A stretch of 64,000 nt of DNA, taken from positions 124,001 through 188,000 of the forward strand of contig JAFKAC010000092.1 of NCBI GenBank assembly GCA_025766275.1, read 5' to 3'. A program made the translations under genes and the position numbers. Every line of letters begins with the position of its first letter. Positions within the stretch are counted from its first letter, which is position 1. This document shows, in pieces, positions 13,400 through 26,570 of the stretch. Source of the stretch: Lactarius indigo (taxonomy: Eukaryota; Basidiomycota; Agaricomycetes; Russulales; Russulaceae). Under the pieces are notes generated by a model. It searched no databases and was not told where the DNA came from. It was given only the letters and a program-made list of their open reading frames with translations.

Positions 13400-14779
13400 G
13401 ATTATGGCCTTTCGACTAAGTTATGGCTGTTGTTTTTCGATAAGGTTTGCTTAGTTACCTCGGGGCCCTCTCCCCACTCCGGGTCTCGGAAACATCAAAT
13501 CGAGTAAAGTCGATCCAACGACCGGCGCCCGCGATCACGATACTAAGAGACGAAGAGATATAGATATCCAAAAGGTGGTGCGCAGGCTTGCTTTTCGAGG
13601 AAAGCGGGGTAACTGCGTGGAGAGGAGAATAGAAAAAGAATGTGACTGATCGAGGATATGTTCGGCTTGTAGAATCTCGACAATGAACCCATAAAGTTCT
13701 GGAAACAGCATCTAAAAGGTATTTCTTTGAGTAGAGACTGCTCTGAGTTCGTTTTCCCTTCAGCGTGTTTGCACTTGTCGCGACCAGAGAAAATGTTGGA
13801 CGTGGTAATAAGAAACGGTGGAGCCACCCCGGGCCCTCGGTTCGGGAAATGAGTCCCGTTCCACCAGTGGACCACTAAGCGGACCCAATATATCCAAACC
13901 CACCCACTCGGCGGCACCAAATCTACTCCCACGCCATCGACCTCAAACCCCCCCCTGATGGTCGCAATCACCCGCTCTTCGAGGCGGCTATCCCCCCTAC
14001 CAAATCACCGCCCGACTACAAACATATCACCTGGCGCACGCACTGCACAGCCATGCAACTGACCACTCTTCACTCATTCACTTCCGTATATGCTCATCAC
14101 AGACTGGACCTCCCCTGAGAAGCCTTCTATGTGGCTTCTCGGACCGGTAGTTCCATGGTTCCACCACATCTATAATACAACCACCCTCGCTACACGCGGC
14201 AGTGTACGGAACATTTCGCAAACTGGCTTCAGCTCTGATTTGGACCCAACCTTATCCTACCACTCATCAACATTTTTCTGGGGGATGGCTTCCAGGCTTA
14301 CTACCTTTGTTGCTTCCTTCGGGACAGCGGAGCAGCTTCAAGACCCGAGATGGGCCCCTGGCCCTGTCGCAAGGCAGCCCGTAAGTGCGTTTCATTTCCA
14401 CGCTCTAAGCGCATCATGTACTACTTTGTTCCGGTCTGTTCATATCTTGCCCTGTTCAGTGTTCTCTTTTACCTTTATGGTTGATCCTGGCATTCCTCTG
14501 GGAGGTGGCCACTCTAGCCTCAGCTATTTACCTACTTACACATCGGTGCACGTGAGTTTCGGCTCCTTACTTCTAAATTTCTTTCACCTATGTATCTGAA
14601 GATCGGTCTTCTACCTTGTATTGTCCCGGAATAAATATTGTTCAACAAAAAAAGTCCCACCTCAGTTTGAAGCTGCTCCGCTGCTCCGTAGGAATTGTGG
14701 GAAGGTATAAACCTTCCCCTTGCCAGTGAAGAGTTCGATGGGGGAATATTGGTGGATGCCGTCCTTGATGCCGTCCATC
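13400..14779. other. Intergenic stretch, no convincing gene
   Basis: A 169-codon plus-strand frame at 14,090-14,599 is rich in Ser, Phe and Pro. It shows no recognisable motif and is not accepted as a gene. Confidence 0.45.
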
Positions 14780-15650
14780 GAAGTAGGTGTGCCTCTTCCT
14801 TTGATCCTAGCTCCTCGGGGTATCATTTTATATCGATTCTGAGTCTATCTCTTACATTGCTCCCTAAAAAGCCTCACCGCGTTGCTGTTATCAATGGGTG
14901 CCTCTTCTGTCCTCCTGGAAGGCGACTATTCGGCTGCGAATACATCAAACCCATCGTTTCCGACAAAGAAACTGATGGGAACCCTGTTTTGCCGCGTCCC
15001 TGCAGGACATCCCCATGCCCAGGACACAGGGGTACTCAGCCACTGTAGCTATTTTACCCCACTTGTCCACGCACTGATGAGACCGATGCGAGTCGTTTGT
15101 GACTGGTCCCTGTGGAGATGGCGTTCCTTGGATAGTCAGGACCACAGTGAAACCATACTATATGATGATTGACAATAATCATGCGACTACAGCCTATAAA
15201 TTCCACCTTGCCTGGGGCGAAGCATTTTCGCGCAGTTTTGAGAACCCCTGAGTCTCCCTGTCAACATGCTACTGCGGGTTCCTCGCTCGTCTTTCGTCAC
15301 TGGCACCTCGTGCGACTCTTGTTCTGCCCTGCCTTATCTCTTACGACCTGCTCTATTCGGAACAACTTTTTTGATATAATGGAACTTGTCTGTATAAGAA
15401 GAAACTCAGCGTATGATACCACCTGAGGCTAACGCCGTGTTCGGTGTTCCCACTGGCAGAGGTCCCATGTGCGCAACGGAAATCGCTGTCAGCACGACCT
15501 TTTTTTGCTACGGTACTTCACAAAACGTTGGCGTATATATTGGAAAAAAAAAAAAAAAAACCTTGCGTATCACATTTTTGTCCGAGAAGTACATACGATG
15601 ATTCGCAGTGATATCGATGCCACAGCAGAGACGGTGATAATTGCCTGCGA
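14780..15650 (+). repeat. Dispersed repeat, copy A, left part
   Basis: This aligns along its length with 20,020-20,985. Shared landmarks include a tgcctctt-ccttt block at the left edge, tacatcaaacccatcg, gagtctccctgtcaacatgc, a gacctgctc/gtctgcttgg block, and aagtacatacga at the right. The copies differ by substitutions, small indels and homopolymer length, so the duplication is not recent. Stops occur in every frame. The nature of the repeat is unknown. Confidence 0.75.
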
Positions 15651-15731
15651 TGAGTCACGTGATGTCATGTGACGCGTTAGGGGGTCGCTGATCTAACTCC
15701 TATCTATCCTCACTCAGCATCGAGCATCAAC

Positions 15732-16723
15732 ATGGGCGACGCCTCACACCAAGTCTTAGCAGCACGAGAGAAACTTCGTCATTTTCGTATTCTCGTGGTC
15801 GGTCGGGCCATTTCTGGCAAGACAACACTCATAAAGCGGGTCTGCAATACGACCGACGAACCCCGCATCTATGACGAAAAAAGTAACAGTTTGGTACGTT
15901 GCTTGCTTATTTGTGGACACAGTTCTCCTCTAATAAACGAACGTAAAACCAGTTGGAGCCCATCTCGGAGGTGATTTCCGTATTTTCGCTAACGGAATCC
16001 AACTATTTTACCTTGCTGCTAATCAGCGCGGGATCCGTGACATCGATCGCCCATTCGCTTTTCCCAGCAAGCCGCAGTTCATCTTCCACTGTCCTTCCGG
16101 ATTTGAGACAGGGGATGAGAATCATCTGAAGAAGGTCCAGTCGTTCATCGAGGAGCGTGCGAGCGCCACGGAAGTAGACGATCAGCTTCATGCCATTTGG
16201 TCACTCTTACTGTCTCGCTTTGTTGCTCTCCCTCATTTCTGGCGCAGGTTCTGCTTTATACTGGATAAAGCAAGATTCATAGTCGGGTCAGAAAGGAAGT
16301 TTTTTAATGAACAGCGAGCAGGAAACAGTTTGTTGACTTTTTCTCATATTCTTTGAACTCTCTGCTAACATAAATGAAACCTTCCGCAGTTCCAGTAATC
16401 GCAATCTTCACTAAATTCGATTATTTGATAAGCCAGGTCTACGATGTATCCTTGGAAGAGGACGACAATCGCATGGCCGCGGAGAGCCTAATGAAGGACG
16501 ACATCCGAGCATCGTTATACAAGTGTAAATTTCCACCCAGAGCGGATGTATGCTTGGAAGGCGCGTTTAGGGCTTCAGGTATTTCGTCGGTCTGTTGACA
16601 CTGTCAGATACAGATATGCACAAAGATGACGGAAATCACCAAGAGCAGGTGAAAGAACTGATCAGGAAAACAGCAGAGTCCATCGACGACCTTTCACTCA
16701 AGACATTATTTGTTTCGCTCTAG
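15732..16723 (+). CDS. Small G-domain GTPase-like protein, apparently truncated
   Basis: A P-loop protein of a family strongly expanded in Agaricomycetes. Exon 1 starts MGDASHQVLAAREKLRHFRI and has the nucleotide-binding loop GRAISGKTT, then LIKRVCNTTDEPRIYD. Later exons give RPFAFPSKPQFIFHCPSGFE, the G4 guanine-specificity motif TKFD in VPVIAIFTKFDYLISQ, and a C-terminal helix ending SLKTLFVSL, followed by TAG at 16,721-16,723. Beyond this stop the same frame reads QNNLEQCL and then a second stop. From my recollection of the family, that looks like the usual continuation, so the protein seems shortened at its end. It sits between the two parts of repeat copy A. A decaying copy is the likeliest reading. 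Confidence 0.72.
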
Positions 16724-18479
16724 CAGAATAATCTGGAACAGTGTCTTTAATATGCAGTAGAATGGTAGGCATTCCCCCCCCCCCCAATATATATATATAT
16801 ATTTAATGCATTCATCGACGCCTATTCCAGTGTGCCGGGTCCCACCTTGTGCGTTTCTATAGTTAGTATTGTCGTGATGTTGGATCAGATTTTTCCTGTA
16901 TTAATTGTTATACATGTTATGGTTTGTTGATCTATGGTGTACGTGCCAGAAAGCGCGCGGGTGAGTAGGAAACGCAGAGCAAGGGATCAAGCAGAGGAGG
17001 GTCGCAACGCGTTTTCGGGCAAGCAACATCGATCCTCTAACTAAAACATCCTTTGAAGCGTACTCAGCGCCGTCCTCTGCGGCATACCAACATCACCTCT
17101 CCTCGTCGGACTGGTCCGTGCTATGGCCACTGCTTCCGACTTGGCGCATCCATGATGCACACACTCGGGTACTGAACCGCTCGCTCTTCGTTTCGACGCC
17201 TCACTCCTGAGTCCGGACGACCTGTCTACTCCACCATTGAAGCCCAAGACACCTTTACCACTCCGCGCCACGCACGACGTCACGTACAACAATGCCGATT
17301 CTGTCAACCGCGTTGCGTGCTGCGAAGCCGAACATTTTCGCATCCCGGTTACCGGAGTTCGACAATGCGTTGCCGTCCCCTTTAATTGGCAGCACGTTTG
17401 ATGCCTTGTAGGATTTGCCCAGCTGCAACGCGTGCTGTTTACCACATCCTATTCAAAGCTTGGGGCCAGTGGTCCAAAGCGTTCGCCAACCCCAACCTCT
17501 GCGACTTTCCCCGACGCCACTTCGAACGACTCCGCACCTCTTCCCGACATCCCGATGTGCTCCGCGTCTAGGGCTACTTCCATGACGAGAAACACGTTTT
17601 CCTCATGAGCTTGAGTTTGTCTCGACGTCGATTCTAAGGAGGGACTCGGTACCATCGAGCAAATGTGGTTGGTTTTTGACATCTGACTCGCTTCGATGGT
17701 GTCTTGTGAAGGTGCGGTTCGAAACTACACCTTCGGGTGGCACTGTGTCGGGCGGAGGGGTCAGGGTTTCCTTTCTCGGAACGGGCTGGGGCATAACCCC
17801 ACCCCTAGCTATAAGACCGAGCCATAGTACTCCATAGTCCATGTCAGAACCGTCCTTCAACAATCTCGAGTCGTCATGCCCCTTAGCGCTATCTACGAGT
17901 GGCAATGGCCAGAAAGAGGGCGGTCCGCCGGTTACGAACTCTCCCGTAGACCCAGTCAACGGAACAGATGTGGGCTCCCCTTCACGTAGCAAGCTACTAC
18001 AGACCCCTAGTGTACGGTTGGTAGACCCGTTGAAGGCAGCACAGGACATATGAAGCAAGTTCATCACTGTAACAAGCACAAACCGCACAGATCCGGCACA
18101 GAAAGCATGCGGAAGAGTAGATTCTTGCCCAACTTCCTACCAGAGTCAAGAGCAATATCCCGGACCCATTGGTTACTATAGGGCATCTTTTCCAAGTCCC
18201 AAGATGTACGCCGGAAATAGGCTGGAGCCGACACTCGAGATGCAGGACATTCGAAATGACGTTCCCTTGTCTGTAGGACCAAAAACTGCGCCCGCCACGA
18301 CATTGGAAGACGCAGGTGCAGACACTGCAGAGAACTATCCAGGGTGGCCCCACAGCATGCTGTCCATGACGACGACCCAGAAGAGCGACTGTGGTCCATG
18401 TCCCGCCAGCGCGGCCCAGGACGGGCCTTCCGGTTCAACGGCGCAGGCGACGTCAGCAGCAAACTCGCTGCCCGAGTCG
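16724..18479. other. Gene-poor stretch with simple repeats
   Basis: It contains a poly(C) run and an AT dinucleotide microsatellite at about 16,775-16,802. Longer open frames at 17,041-17,445 and 17,603-18,088 on the minus strand have no motif and no spliced partners. Probably derived from old mobile DNA. Confidence 0.45.
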
Positions 18480-18850
18480 ATCACGTTACCGAGAAATGCA
18501 GGTGTTGGAAGTCTCTCACGCCACGCTGCACCAATGCTACTACGATGTAACTCAACTCCAAAGTTACGCATCTCCTGGTATGGTCTTGGCCGTGTCGGTG
18601 ACCACTCGTGCGCAAATTAATGGTCAATCTGATAAGCCACTCTCAGTTGAAGAACGGAAACTCGCTCAGAAACACGCGTCCTGTATGGCTCTTGAAAGTT
18701 GGAATTGATATCGGGGGAAGCAGCTGCGGTTGTACTCACCCACTTCGATCTCTCTGCTGCGAACCTCGTTCCATTTCCCAAGACATCTCAGACTTCAACT
18801 GCGCGGCGCGAAATAAAGCACACAGTCATCGTAAGGAGGCGGCGTAAGCT
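18480..18850 (+). repeat. Dispersed repeat, copy A, right part
   Basis: Aligns with 20,985-21,390. Shared blocks are aagttacgc, aaacacgcgtcctg, gcagctgcggttgtactcac, tctctctgc with cgaacctcgttcc / ggacctcgttccc, and aactgcgcggcgcg. In the other copy these follow the left part directly. Here 2.8 kb with the G-domain gene lie between. Confidence 0.72.
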
Positions 18851-20019
18851 TTGGATTACGCTCTATGCTGCCGCTCCTTCGTCACTCCGGCATATACCGG
18901 CCACTAGCGTATACCAACTATTATAAGGTGTTCAATGGGTCCTGTTCGCTTAGCTCATTGGTGCCTCAAATCTGCTTTGACTGTGGTGGCTTCAGGATGT
19001 CTCACCACGAGGAGGATATCTACGCATTGCTCTCTCGGAAGGACCATATTTTTTTCTCGCCCAATCCGCAATATAACAGCTTTATGACGCAGAACAAGAG
19101 TGGTTGACATTGTTATCAAAATAAATTACGACCCGTTCGTTTCGCCCATCAACGGTACAAACGACACGAGAAAACAATCCAGGAGACTCAGACTCTGTCA
19201 GGCGTCATTATCAAGCTTGTCGCACGTGACCATGGCTTAGAGATGGCTTACGTCTCGACCCTGTTGGTTCGGTTCCCCTGCCATAGAAGATCAGACATGT
19301 CGCCCTACGGTATCAAGGAGTAAACTATACCATCACAAGCGACAAGGGCCTCATCTTCGCCATTGAGAGGTCATCATCACTCGCTACATGCACCTTTACT
19401 ACGTTAATTCAGTTGGGGCTGTGAACAGTACGTATTGGTTCGAGCGTGACTCACTTCCGGCAGAGATCACTCCCATTCCCCTTCGGAGCGGCAAGGGCAC
19501 AAACAGCAAGCAAAATAACAACAACGGCTTTCAAGTTGATGGATGCAATTCTGTCCGCCATAGGATAAATTAATGATGAAGAGTGGGGGATGATGACATG
19601 ACCATGAGTATCGGTTGCTGATTTATATACAAGATCGCGTGAATGTTGTCTGCCCGTCTTGACCATCGCCGGTCGTAGAACATGAAGTAAACGGCTCAAC
19701 CCAACCATTGTGGTAGCTCCTGTTTCCCTAACATGAAGATCATTACAAAGTGTCAGACGCCCCCAAGTTGCATTGCGCCTCTCTCTCCCCCACCCCCGCG
19801 GAGACAAAGGAAGTCACAGCCAGGTTGAAGGTCTATGCCCAATCGGTATGCAGTACGATCGGGTATAGGAGCGCTTTTCCGAGTCGTATGTATGCGGAAT
19901 CAAGTATTTGATGGCCTGGGAGCTGGTCTAATTGCGGGTCTCAGATTCACGGAAGTAACCACAACAACGTCTTTGACAGGACCGAGGACAGCACTAGTTA
20001 TGGTCGTCCATTTATTCCT
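18851..20019. other. Intergenic stretch, no gene seen
   Basis: Short frames only on both strands; no motif recognised. Confidence 0.45.
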
Positions 20020-21390
20020 TCAGGTGTGCCTCTTTCCTTTAATTCCAGCTCTCGGGAGGGTACTTGAGGAGCTAGGATCTCAATTTTATATCTCCTCCGA
20101 GTCAAGCTCCGAGTTTATCTCCGAGATTTACAGCAGTCCTCACCGCCATACTCGCTGATATTCTCAATGGACGCCTCTTATGTCCCCCTGGAAGGTGACT
20201 ATTGGGTATCGAGCTGAATATATACATCCTTGTATACATCAAACCCATCGCGTCCAAAAAAAAAAAACTGATGGAACCCCATTTCCCATTAGGCCGGCGG
20301 CGCTATAGCGTTTAGCGTGGTATCGCCAAGTCCCCGCAGGATGTCCCGGTGCCCAGGACACACGGGTGGCTGCCAGCGCATTGATGAGGGCTCGTTTGTT
20401 TTGCGCTGGTGGCTGGTCACGTGCCAGGAAGGGGCGTTCCCGGGCCCAGAACAGTCCGAGCCAACACACTGGCACTGGCAGTCACAGTGAGACCATACTT
20501 TCTGCACGGTGGTTTGGTTGACAACAATCACGCGACAGCAGTCTATGACTCGGATTTCCACCTTGCCTACGGCGGAGCATTCTCGTGCTATTTTGAGCAC
20601 CTCCGAGTCTCCCTGTCAACATGCTACCGCGGGTTCCCCGCTCGCCCTTCGTCACCTCCTGCGACCTTTCTTCTGCCTTCTCCTATCCCTTACTTGTCTG
20701 CTTGGTCTGGGCACAATTTTTTTTTTTTTTTTTTTTTTTGGTTATGATGCGGCACTTGTCCGTATAGGAAGACCTCAGCGCGTGATATCCCTTGAGATGT
20801 AATGTATCTCAGAGGTCTCACTGGCACGCACAACCAAAATCGCTTCAGGACGAGTGTTTTTCACTACTTGAAAATTCCGTTGGCTTTCGTCTTAGAAAAA
20901 CGAAAGCTTGCCTATCAAATAATTGTCCAAGAAGTACATACGACTTCATCCTGGTGCGATGCGATGCGATGCGGCAGAAGCGGTGGTGGCTACGGTGACT
21001 GAGAAAGGCAGCTGCCGGATGTCCTCACCCACTGGCACGGCACGCTGCGCCAACGCTATTCCAGCAAGCACGCCAGGACGTTCAAGTCAGAATGATTCAA
21101 AGTTACGCGTCTTCTGGTCTGGCCTCGGCTATGCAGATGACCACCTGGACGCGCATAAATGGACAATCTGACTGATCTCTCTTGACCGTGGCCCGTGGGT
21201 GAACGGAAACTTGTTCAGAAACACGCGTCCTGCAAGGCCCTTGGAGGTCGGAGTTGAAATCGGAGAAGGGGATGCAGCTGCGGTTGTACTCACCCACTAA
21301 CTTAATACCTAGAAATTCAATCTCTCTGCGGACCTCGTTCCCTTTCTTTAACTGCGCGGCGCGGACTAAAGTACCGAACCATTGTGAGGT
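20020..21390 (+). repeat. Dispersed repeat, copy B, uninterrupted
   Basis: The continuous counterpart of 14,780-15,650 plus 18,480-18,850. It includes a long poly(T) at about 20,717-20,740, where copy A has only a short T run. Open frames are short and broken. No terminal inverted or direct repeats could be fixed by eye, so the class (old retroelement, SINE-like, or tandem-duplicated sequence) stays open. Confidence 0.72.
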
Positions 21391-24300
21391 GAGTCCCAGA
21401 TCACGACCCTTCCTAACTATTAATAATACCCAGCTTCCACGTCTCCAAAGTCCCCTGCATCCTCTGTACGGCCTATAGCGAGCTATCAGGGGTTGACAGG
21501 TTGCTATGCTCTAGCATCGTTTCCCCCGAATGCCTCAATTACATCTCGAGTGCCTGGTTTTCTAGATCTAGCTCTTTCATAAATACGACCGAAATACTGT
21601 CAGTTCCTGGCCGAGATGCAAGGCAAATCCGTTCTAATCCCCACAAAAGCGATCGGTCTTCCACAAAACCCTTACAAGAAAGACTCGGAACTGATTGCGT
21701 GTACGTAAACAGTCGTTCGGGTGTTCTTTTACCTCATACATACCATTCTCTTTCGCTTCCAGCGCCTTGGGCAGTCCGAAGGCCCCGAATAGGTTACTCA
21801 ATTGAGTGCCCACAGTACTGTATAACTACTGTATCTCCGGGACCCTATCCCTTTCGAAAAGGAACCTCGACGCCTCGCGCGATAATGTTCTGATGTCCCT
21901 TTCCGCGCCGTCCGCCGTTCGCTCAAAGTTGGCGGCTGGTGTGGCATCTTAGCCATCCACGGGACTATGGAGGTTTTCCGTAGTCTCGTTACGGACAACG
22001 TGGGGATACTAGTAGTATCTGCTGATATCGCCACCTCTCTACCACAAAGGTGAGCCACCGCAGAAACGTACCACTAAACCAAGGCGAAACGAGGAGCCGC
22101 GTTTCATATAATTATCGATTCAGATCGCCAGCATGCTGGACCGAGCCCAGCATCTCACAGATTTGGCCTCGCGCTGCCAGCGGCGACTTTCAGAGGAAAC
22201 GGACTCGAGGCAGTCCGTCGTCTTATTCAAATCTTCAAGGGGGCTGTCCCCGTCTTTTCACCGTGTCGACACTCTGGCGTGTGGCATTTAATGGCGCCCG
22301 CGTGGGATGTCCTCTGGCCCAGATGTTGGAAGTCACGAAACCAATTGAATTGCTTGGTCTCAGAAGAAGGGGCTGTAATTTCCATACTAGTTCGGAATTT
22401 TCGAAAGTCGGGTATCAAGATGATTCCCGATTTCATGGATGTGGTTGAATGGAATGCCAACGAAGGCAATTGTTTCCTAGCGACGATAGCGAAGGGAGAT
22501 TCGGTGTCTTCAGGAGGCTCTTCCAAACACTGCGCTCAATCTCTCGCTAGTGCCAAGCCAAGTGTTCTCGTACCAAAGACAGAAGACTCATCGGGGGGGT
22601 TTCACTTACTTATATATCTTGGACTCAAATATCTCTTGCGCGCCAATATTGAGCCTAAGTTACTAACTGTAGCCAATCGCCCCTGCGCTACCGTGTTCTA
22701 GAAATGCATAAAAAATCGCGTTCCTATACAGTATTTCTAGCACAGCGTTTACTTGTACAAACGTGCTTCCCCGGATAGTAAGGATGTAATTTCTCTGCCT
22801 TCTGCAATGGTGTGAGTCCTGACCCGTAGACTAGTAGATACAAAGACTCACTAGAGTGGCCGGCCACGAGCTCATGACTTTTCGATCACGCGCCAGAACA
22901 AATGAAGTTCGCCCAGTGCCCCACGTCCAGAAGCACATTCTTCAACCTCACATGGCACTAATAAGAACCACCCTCCTCTCTTCTTCGGCTTGAGAATGCC
23001 GACTTTAAAAGCGTCCGACCCGAACGTTGGTCCGCTATCACCCAACACGCCCCATAGCATTTCAACGCAGCGGAAGATGCAGATACTTTCCTGCTCTTTT
23101 TCTCGTTATACCAGCTCCGAGTCGTTTGCGTGACAAGGACCAACCAAGACAAATCGCGAATTCGACAGAAAGTACGGTTGTCGAGGGGCGATGTCAGGCA
23201 TCCCCTTTCCGCGCAGCCGAAACGAAGGACCGGATGTTTTTACAACACGTGATGAGCGAAGTAAACCAGCTGAGAATTTCTACCGCCGAATAGGTGCGGC
23301 GAGTTTTGTCTGAGAGGTGCTTTCCGACATCCTTTTCCCTCACCTCCCGGTACAAACGTGCCAGGCCGCCAAGCAACAATGGGGGAAGCAGATCAGGATC
23401 TGTGCATTGATTCAGAATTAGACCCATAGCATAATAAAGGGGAAGAGGATAAAAATGGATGTAGGATACCACATTGCTCCGATGAACTAGCCGGTATTTT
23501 ACTTTGTCTGCACGAACAAAGAAGCCGTCACTGAGTGAGGGGCGAATGCCAGTGATAACGAATCGATAAGGACAAGGATGTCAGAATACGACTCGGAGTG
23601 AACAATAATGGTAACAGGTACACACGAAGCAGCGGCACAAAGATGTCGTCGATACGAAGGTTGCTTCTAAGAAGTTCATTGATCCAGACAACTCTCGAAC
23701 GCACAATCGCAACAGTGTTCTTTGTTTCGCCACGGGTGCAACTCCGGGACCCACCATGCTGAAGAACTGCGACTCGGGAGCTGACCAGGTCCTCGATACG
23801 AGCAAGGAGCAAACGCGGCCATCCACATCGATGGACCTTAGGCTCTAACCTACAGTACATCGTTTTGGCTCACCGTCAGCGTTCCCGGATCTTCGGAGTC
23901 TCCGTATATGGTGGAAGTCCAGCTGCCGAACTGGTCGGAGACAGTGCTACTAGGTGTTAATTATGCTGAGACTCAGATGCGCAAATGACTGCGGAAGGTG
24001 GTACAATAATACAGTAGGATGCAACACGTGTGGGATAACACGGCAAACACCGTACGGGCATTTGGTGCGCGGCAGGCTCCGGCCCGTGGGAATGAAAAGG
24101 GCACATGATATTAATAATAAAATCCCGAGCGTAAGAGTGCCGGCGTCCACACGTAAGATGCGGTGATTGCGTGTGCCAGAGAGAGCGACATCGCGATTTT
24201 TCAGTGTCCAGTGTCAAGTTGTCAAGCCTGTCAAGCTCTGCATTGAATCATTGTACTGCAAGCGACGACTGACCCCTTTCCCGTAACCCGGGCCCGTCAA

Positions 24301-26053
24301 TTACGGAAAGCGACGACAGTTATGATGACCTGTTTGTTTTATTTACCCCAGACGAAGCTACACTACGGTATTGATATCGATCACGATCAAGCTTGAAACC
24401 AAAGAGATCTCTGACCGAGCGGCGACATGCCAGCGCTTCTGCAGCGCGCTTGTTCAATACAGTTCGGCTATCAGAACGCAAGGTTGGGGGGGGGGGGGTG
24501 CTGTAGGGACGCAATACACTTTAGAAATCAGAGTCGTAGGTTATTTTTTACGCCGCTACAACCGGAGTCAGCTGAAGTCATAAGGTCATGGTAAAACCGC
24601 CGACTTCCAACTTCCTGTTGTTAAGCGCGCAGGCAAGCAAGCCCGACGAGCCCTTCTGCCGTAATCGCTGCGTAAGCCCCCCTCCGAGTCCAGCAGGCGG
24701 GTCACGGTCGGTATGTCCTTGAAATGACCAATAGGGGATGCAAGAACTGTGAATCCCACGACAGTAAAGCTACAGCTGACATGCGAACGAACTACAGGTA
24801 CTACTCCAAAGAAGTGGAGAGTCTCCAAGTCGCCGCTTTGAGTAACCTACTAACAGCTGCCGATTCCCAAAAAAGTAAATACAGTACCCTCTTCTTCCCG
24901 GGCACCTAACATTTTTTTTCTCGAAGCCATTGTGAAGGAAGAAGCTCGCAGTCTGTCGACTGACTCAGGGGGGGCACGCGCGCATGCGCGCTGGTAATTA
25001 TTGACGAAGGAACGAAGAACTGAGGTCTCTGCCCCTTTCCCCGCCTTTCCCCGCACCAGAAACGGTATTCCCGTTCGCGTAAACACAAAGGAAAAGGACA
25101 ACACTGATCGCAAGAGAGAGCGCGCGGGGAATTTAGTCGTCAAATCCCCCCTTCATTTTTCTTTTATTACGGCATAGCACTTTCACGAATATCCCCAGTT
25201 CTAGCTTTTTCGCCTTTTGCTCGGAACCCAATGCATGACCCCAAGACTCTCCCAACAATCGGTCGGTCGGATCCTGATACGAATAAGGAAAAGGGCTGAC
25301 ACACCCCAAACACTTTGTTTTTTTCTTGTGGCGTCGTATGTTTTTACGTACTTACTTACACCAACAGAACACGAGGTAGCGCGGCATCCACCGATCACAC
25401 ACAGAGTAATCTTGAACCGTGGGCGTGTAGCTTACATGTGGGGATGCCGGAGCCTACACCGTGGGTCCCATTAGCTGATCACGACAAGGTGCCGCCGTGT
25501 GTTCTCGGATGCAGGAACGACCTCCAAGGAGGGAGGGAAGGTGCTGTGGAGCAATGGCGCCGCAGCGATATACGAAGGGTGCAAGACGGGAACTTAAGGG
25601 GCTTCACCTGTGGCGCCCCGCGGATTCTACACCACACGACAGCCAGTAAGGTGTTGTATGCTCGTGGGAAACAGAACAGCGGCAGGGCAACCTTGTCCCG
25701 TTATCCGCGCGCTTCTCTGACCGCTGGCTTCGATTGGCCTGTTGTCTAATTGGGGTGCTTTAGTCAAGATAAGCGCAAACAGCTCAAGAAGATCTTATTG
25801 GGGCCACGGGACCCATACAGTGGACAGGGGTTTTCAGGATGCCTGTGGCGCCGGAGACGACTGTGAGAGACAGTACTGTACAGCTTCGGGAGTGCACATA
25901 GTTCCGCGTTCTTCTCCACACGGGGTGAATTCGCATACACGCCACCATGGGGCCATTCCGGCTCCACCCAAGGATGTCAATCTCCTAACGAAACCGCGAG
26001 AAAAAGGGTGGGGGGGACAATAATAGCGGCTCGCAAAAGCGGGATATGAAATA
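21391..26053. other. Long gene-poor region
   Basis: About 4.7 kb with many short frames on both strands and nothing recognisable. Small features are a G-run at 24,487-24,497 and a hairpin-like pair (cctttcccgtaa / ttacggaaag) near 24,277-24,311. Frames at 22,279-22,701 (plus) and 23,528-23,860 (minus) were examined and lack motifs or coherent splice structure. Confidence 0.45.
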
Positions 26054-26570
26054 CTATATGATATCTATGGGGGAGCTGAAGCGGAAATGAGGATGCGAGA
26101 CGAAGTGGTTACTATCGGACGAGTCAGAGAACGCACCATGCGTTGGGACCTCAGATGGAGAAGTGGATGCCTCTAATGTGTTTCGTTCCTGCGCTTCCCT
26201 CACTGCGACACGTAGGCGCATGCCCTCCCAGCCCAGCAAGTCCGCCTTTGTGTTGAGCACGTACTGATCGATGCCGCCGTACTTGCGCAGTTTTATCAGC
26301 GTGAGACGGAAAAAAAGGGAGATGAAGGCTGTTCACCTTGCGGATAGTTTTGAGAGCGCGCATGGAGAGTTTCACGCGGACCTTCTCTCCGAGCGCGTCA
26401 GAGAAGAGACGTTTGGTTTGAATGTTTGGGAGCCACGTCCGACGTGTCTTTTTCTTCGAGAACGGGACGTTGTTTCCATACTGCTTTGTCTTTCCATGGA
26501 AGAGACCGAGCTGCGACCTCTTGAATGGTTGGCTGAGCGCGGCGGCAAGCGAGGGTAAAGAAGGGAACAT
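26054..26570 (-). CDS. Mitochondrial large-subunit ribosomal protein bL28m
   Basis: A nuclear-encoded protein of the mitochondrial 54S ribosomal subunit (bacterial L28 family; yeast MRPL24). Exon 1 begins MFPSLPSLAAALSQPFKRSQ and carries the family core GLFHGKTKQYGNNVPFSKKK, TRRTWLPNIQTKRLFSDALG and LSMRALKTIRK. After a short intron with gtgaac and cgcaag borders, exon 2 reads YGGIDQYVLNTKADLLGWEG and ends in SSPIDII. The Lys/Arg-rich TRRTWLPN block is the L28 signature. Upstream in-frame codons, including a methionine at 26,741, exist, so the start could be earlier. The gene is divergent from the F-box gene. Confidence 0.88.

Noticed and set aside
14090..14599. 169-codon open frame on the plus strand
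   Set aside because: Ser/Phe/Pro-rich without motifs or a coherent splice pattern.
17041..18088. Minus-strand frames of 134 and 161 codons
   Set aside because: No motifs, and their composition matches the surrounding non-coding DNA.
24277..24311. Hairpin with arms cctttcccgtaa and ttacggaaag as a terminator
   Set aside because: Imperfect, no adjacent gene, and such terminators are not expected in fungal nuclear genes.
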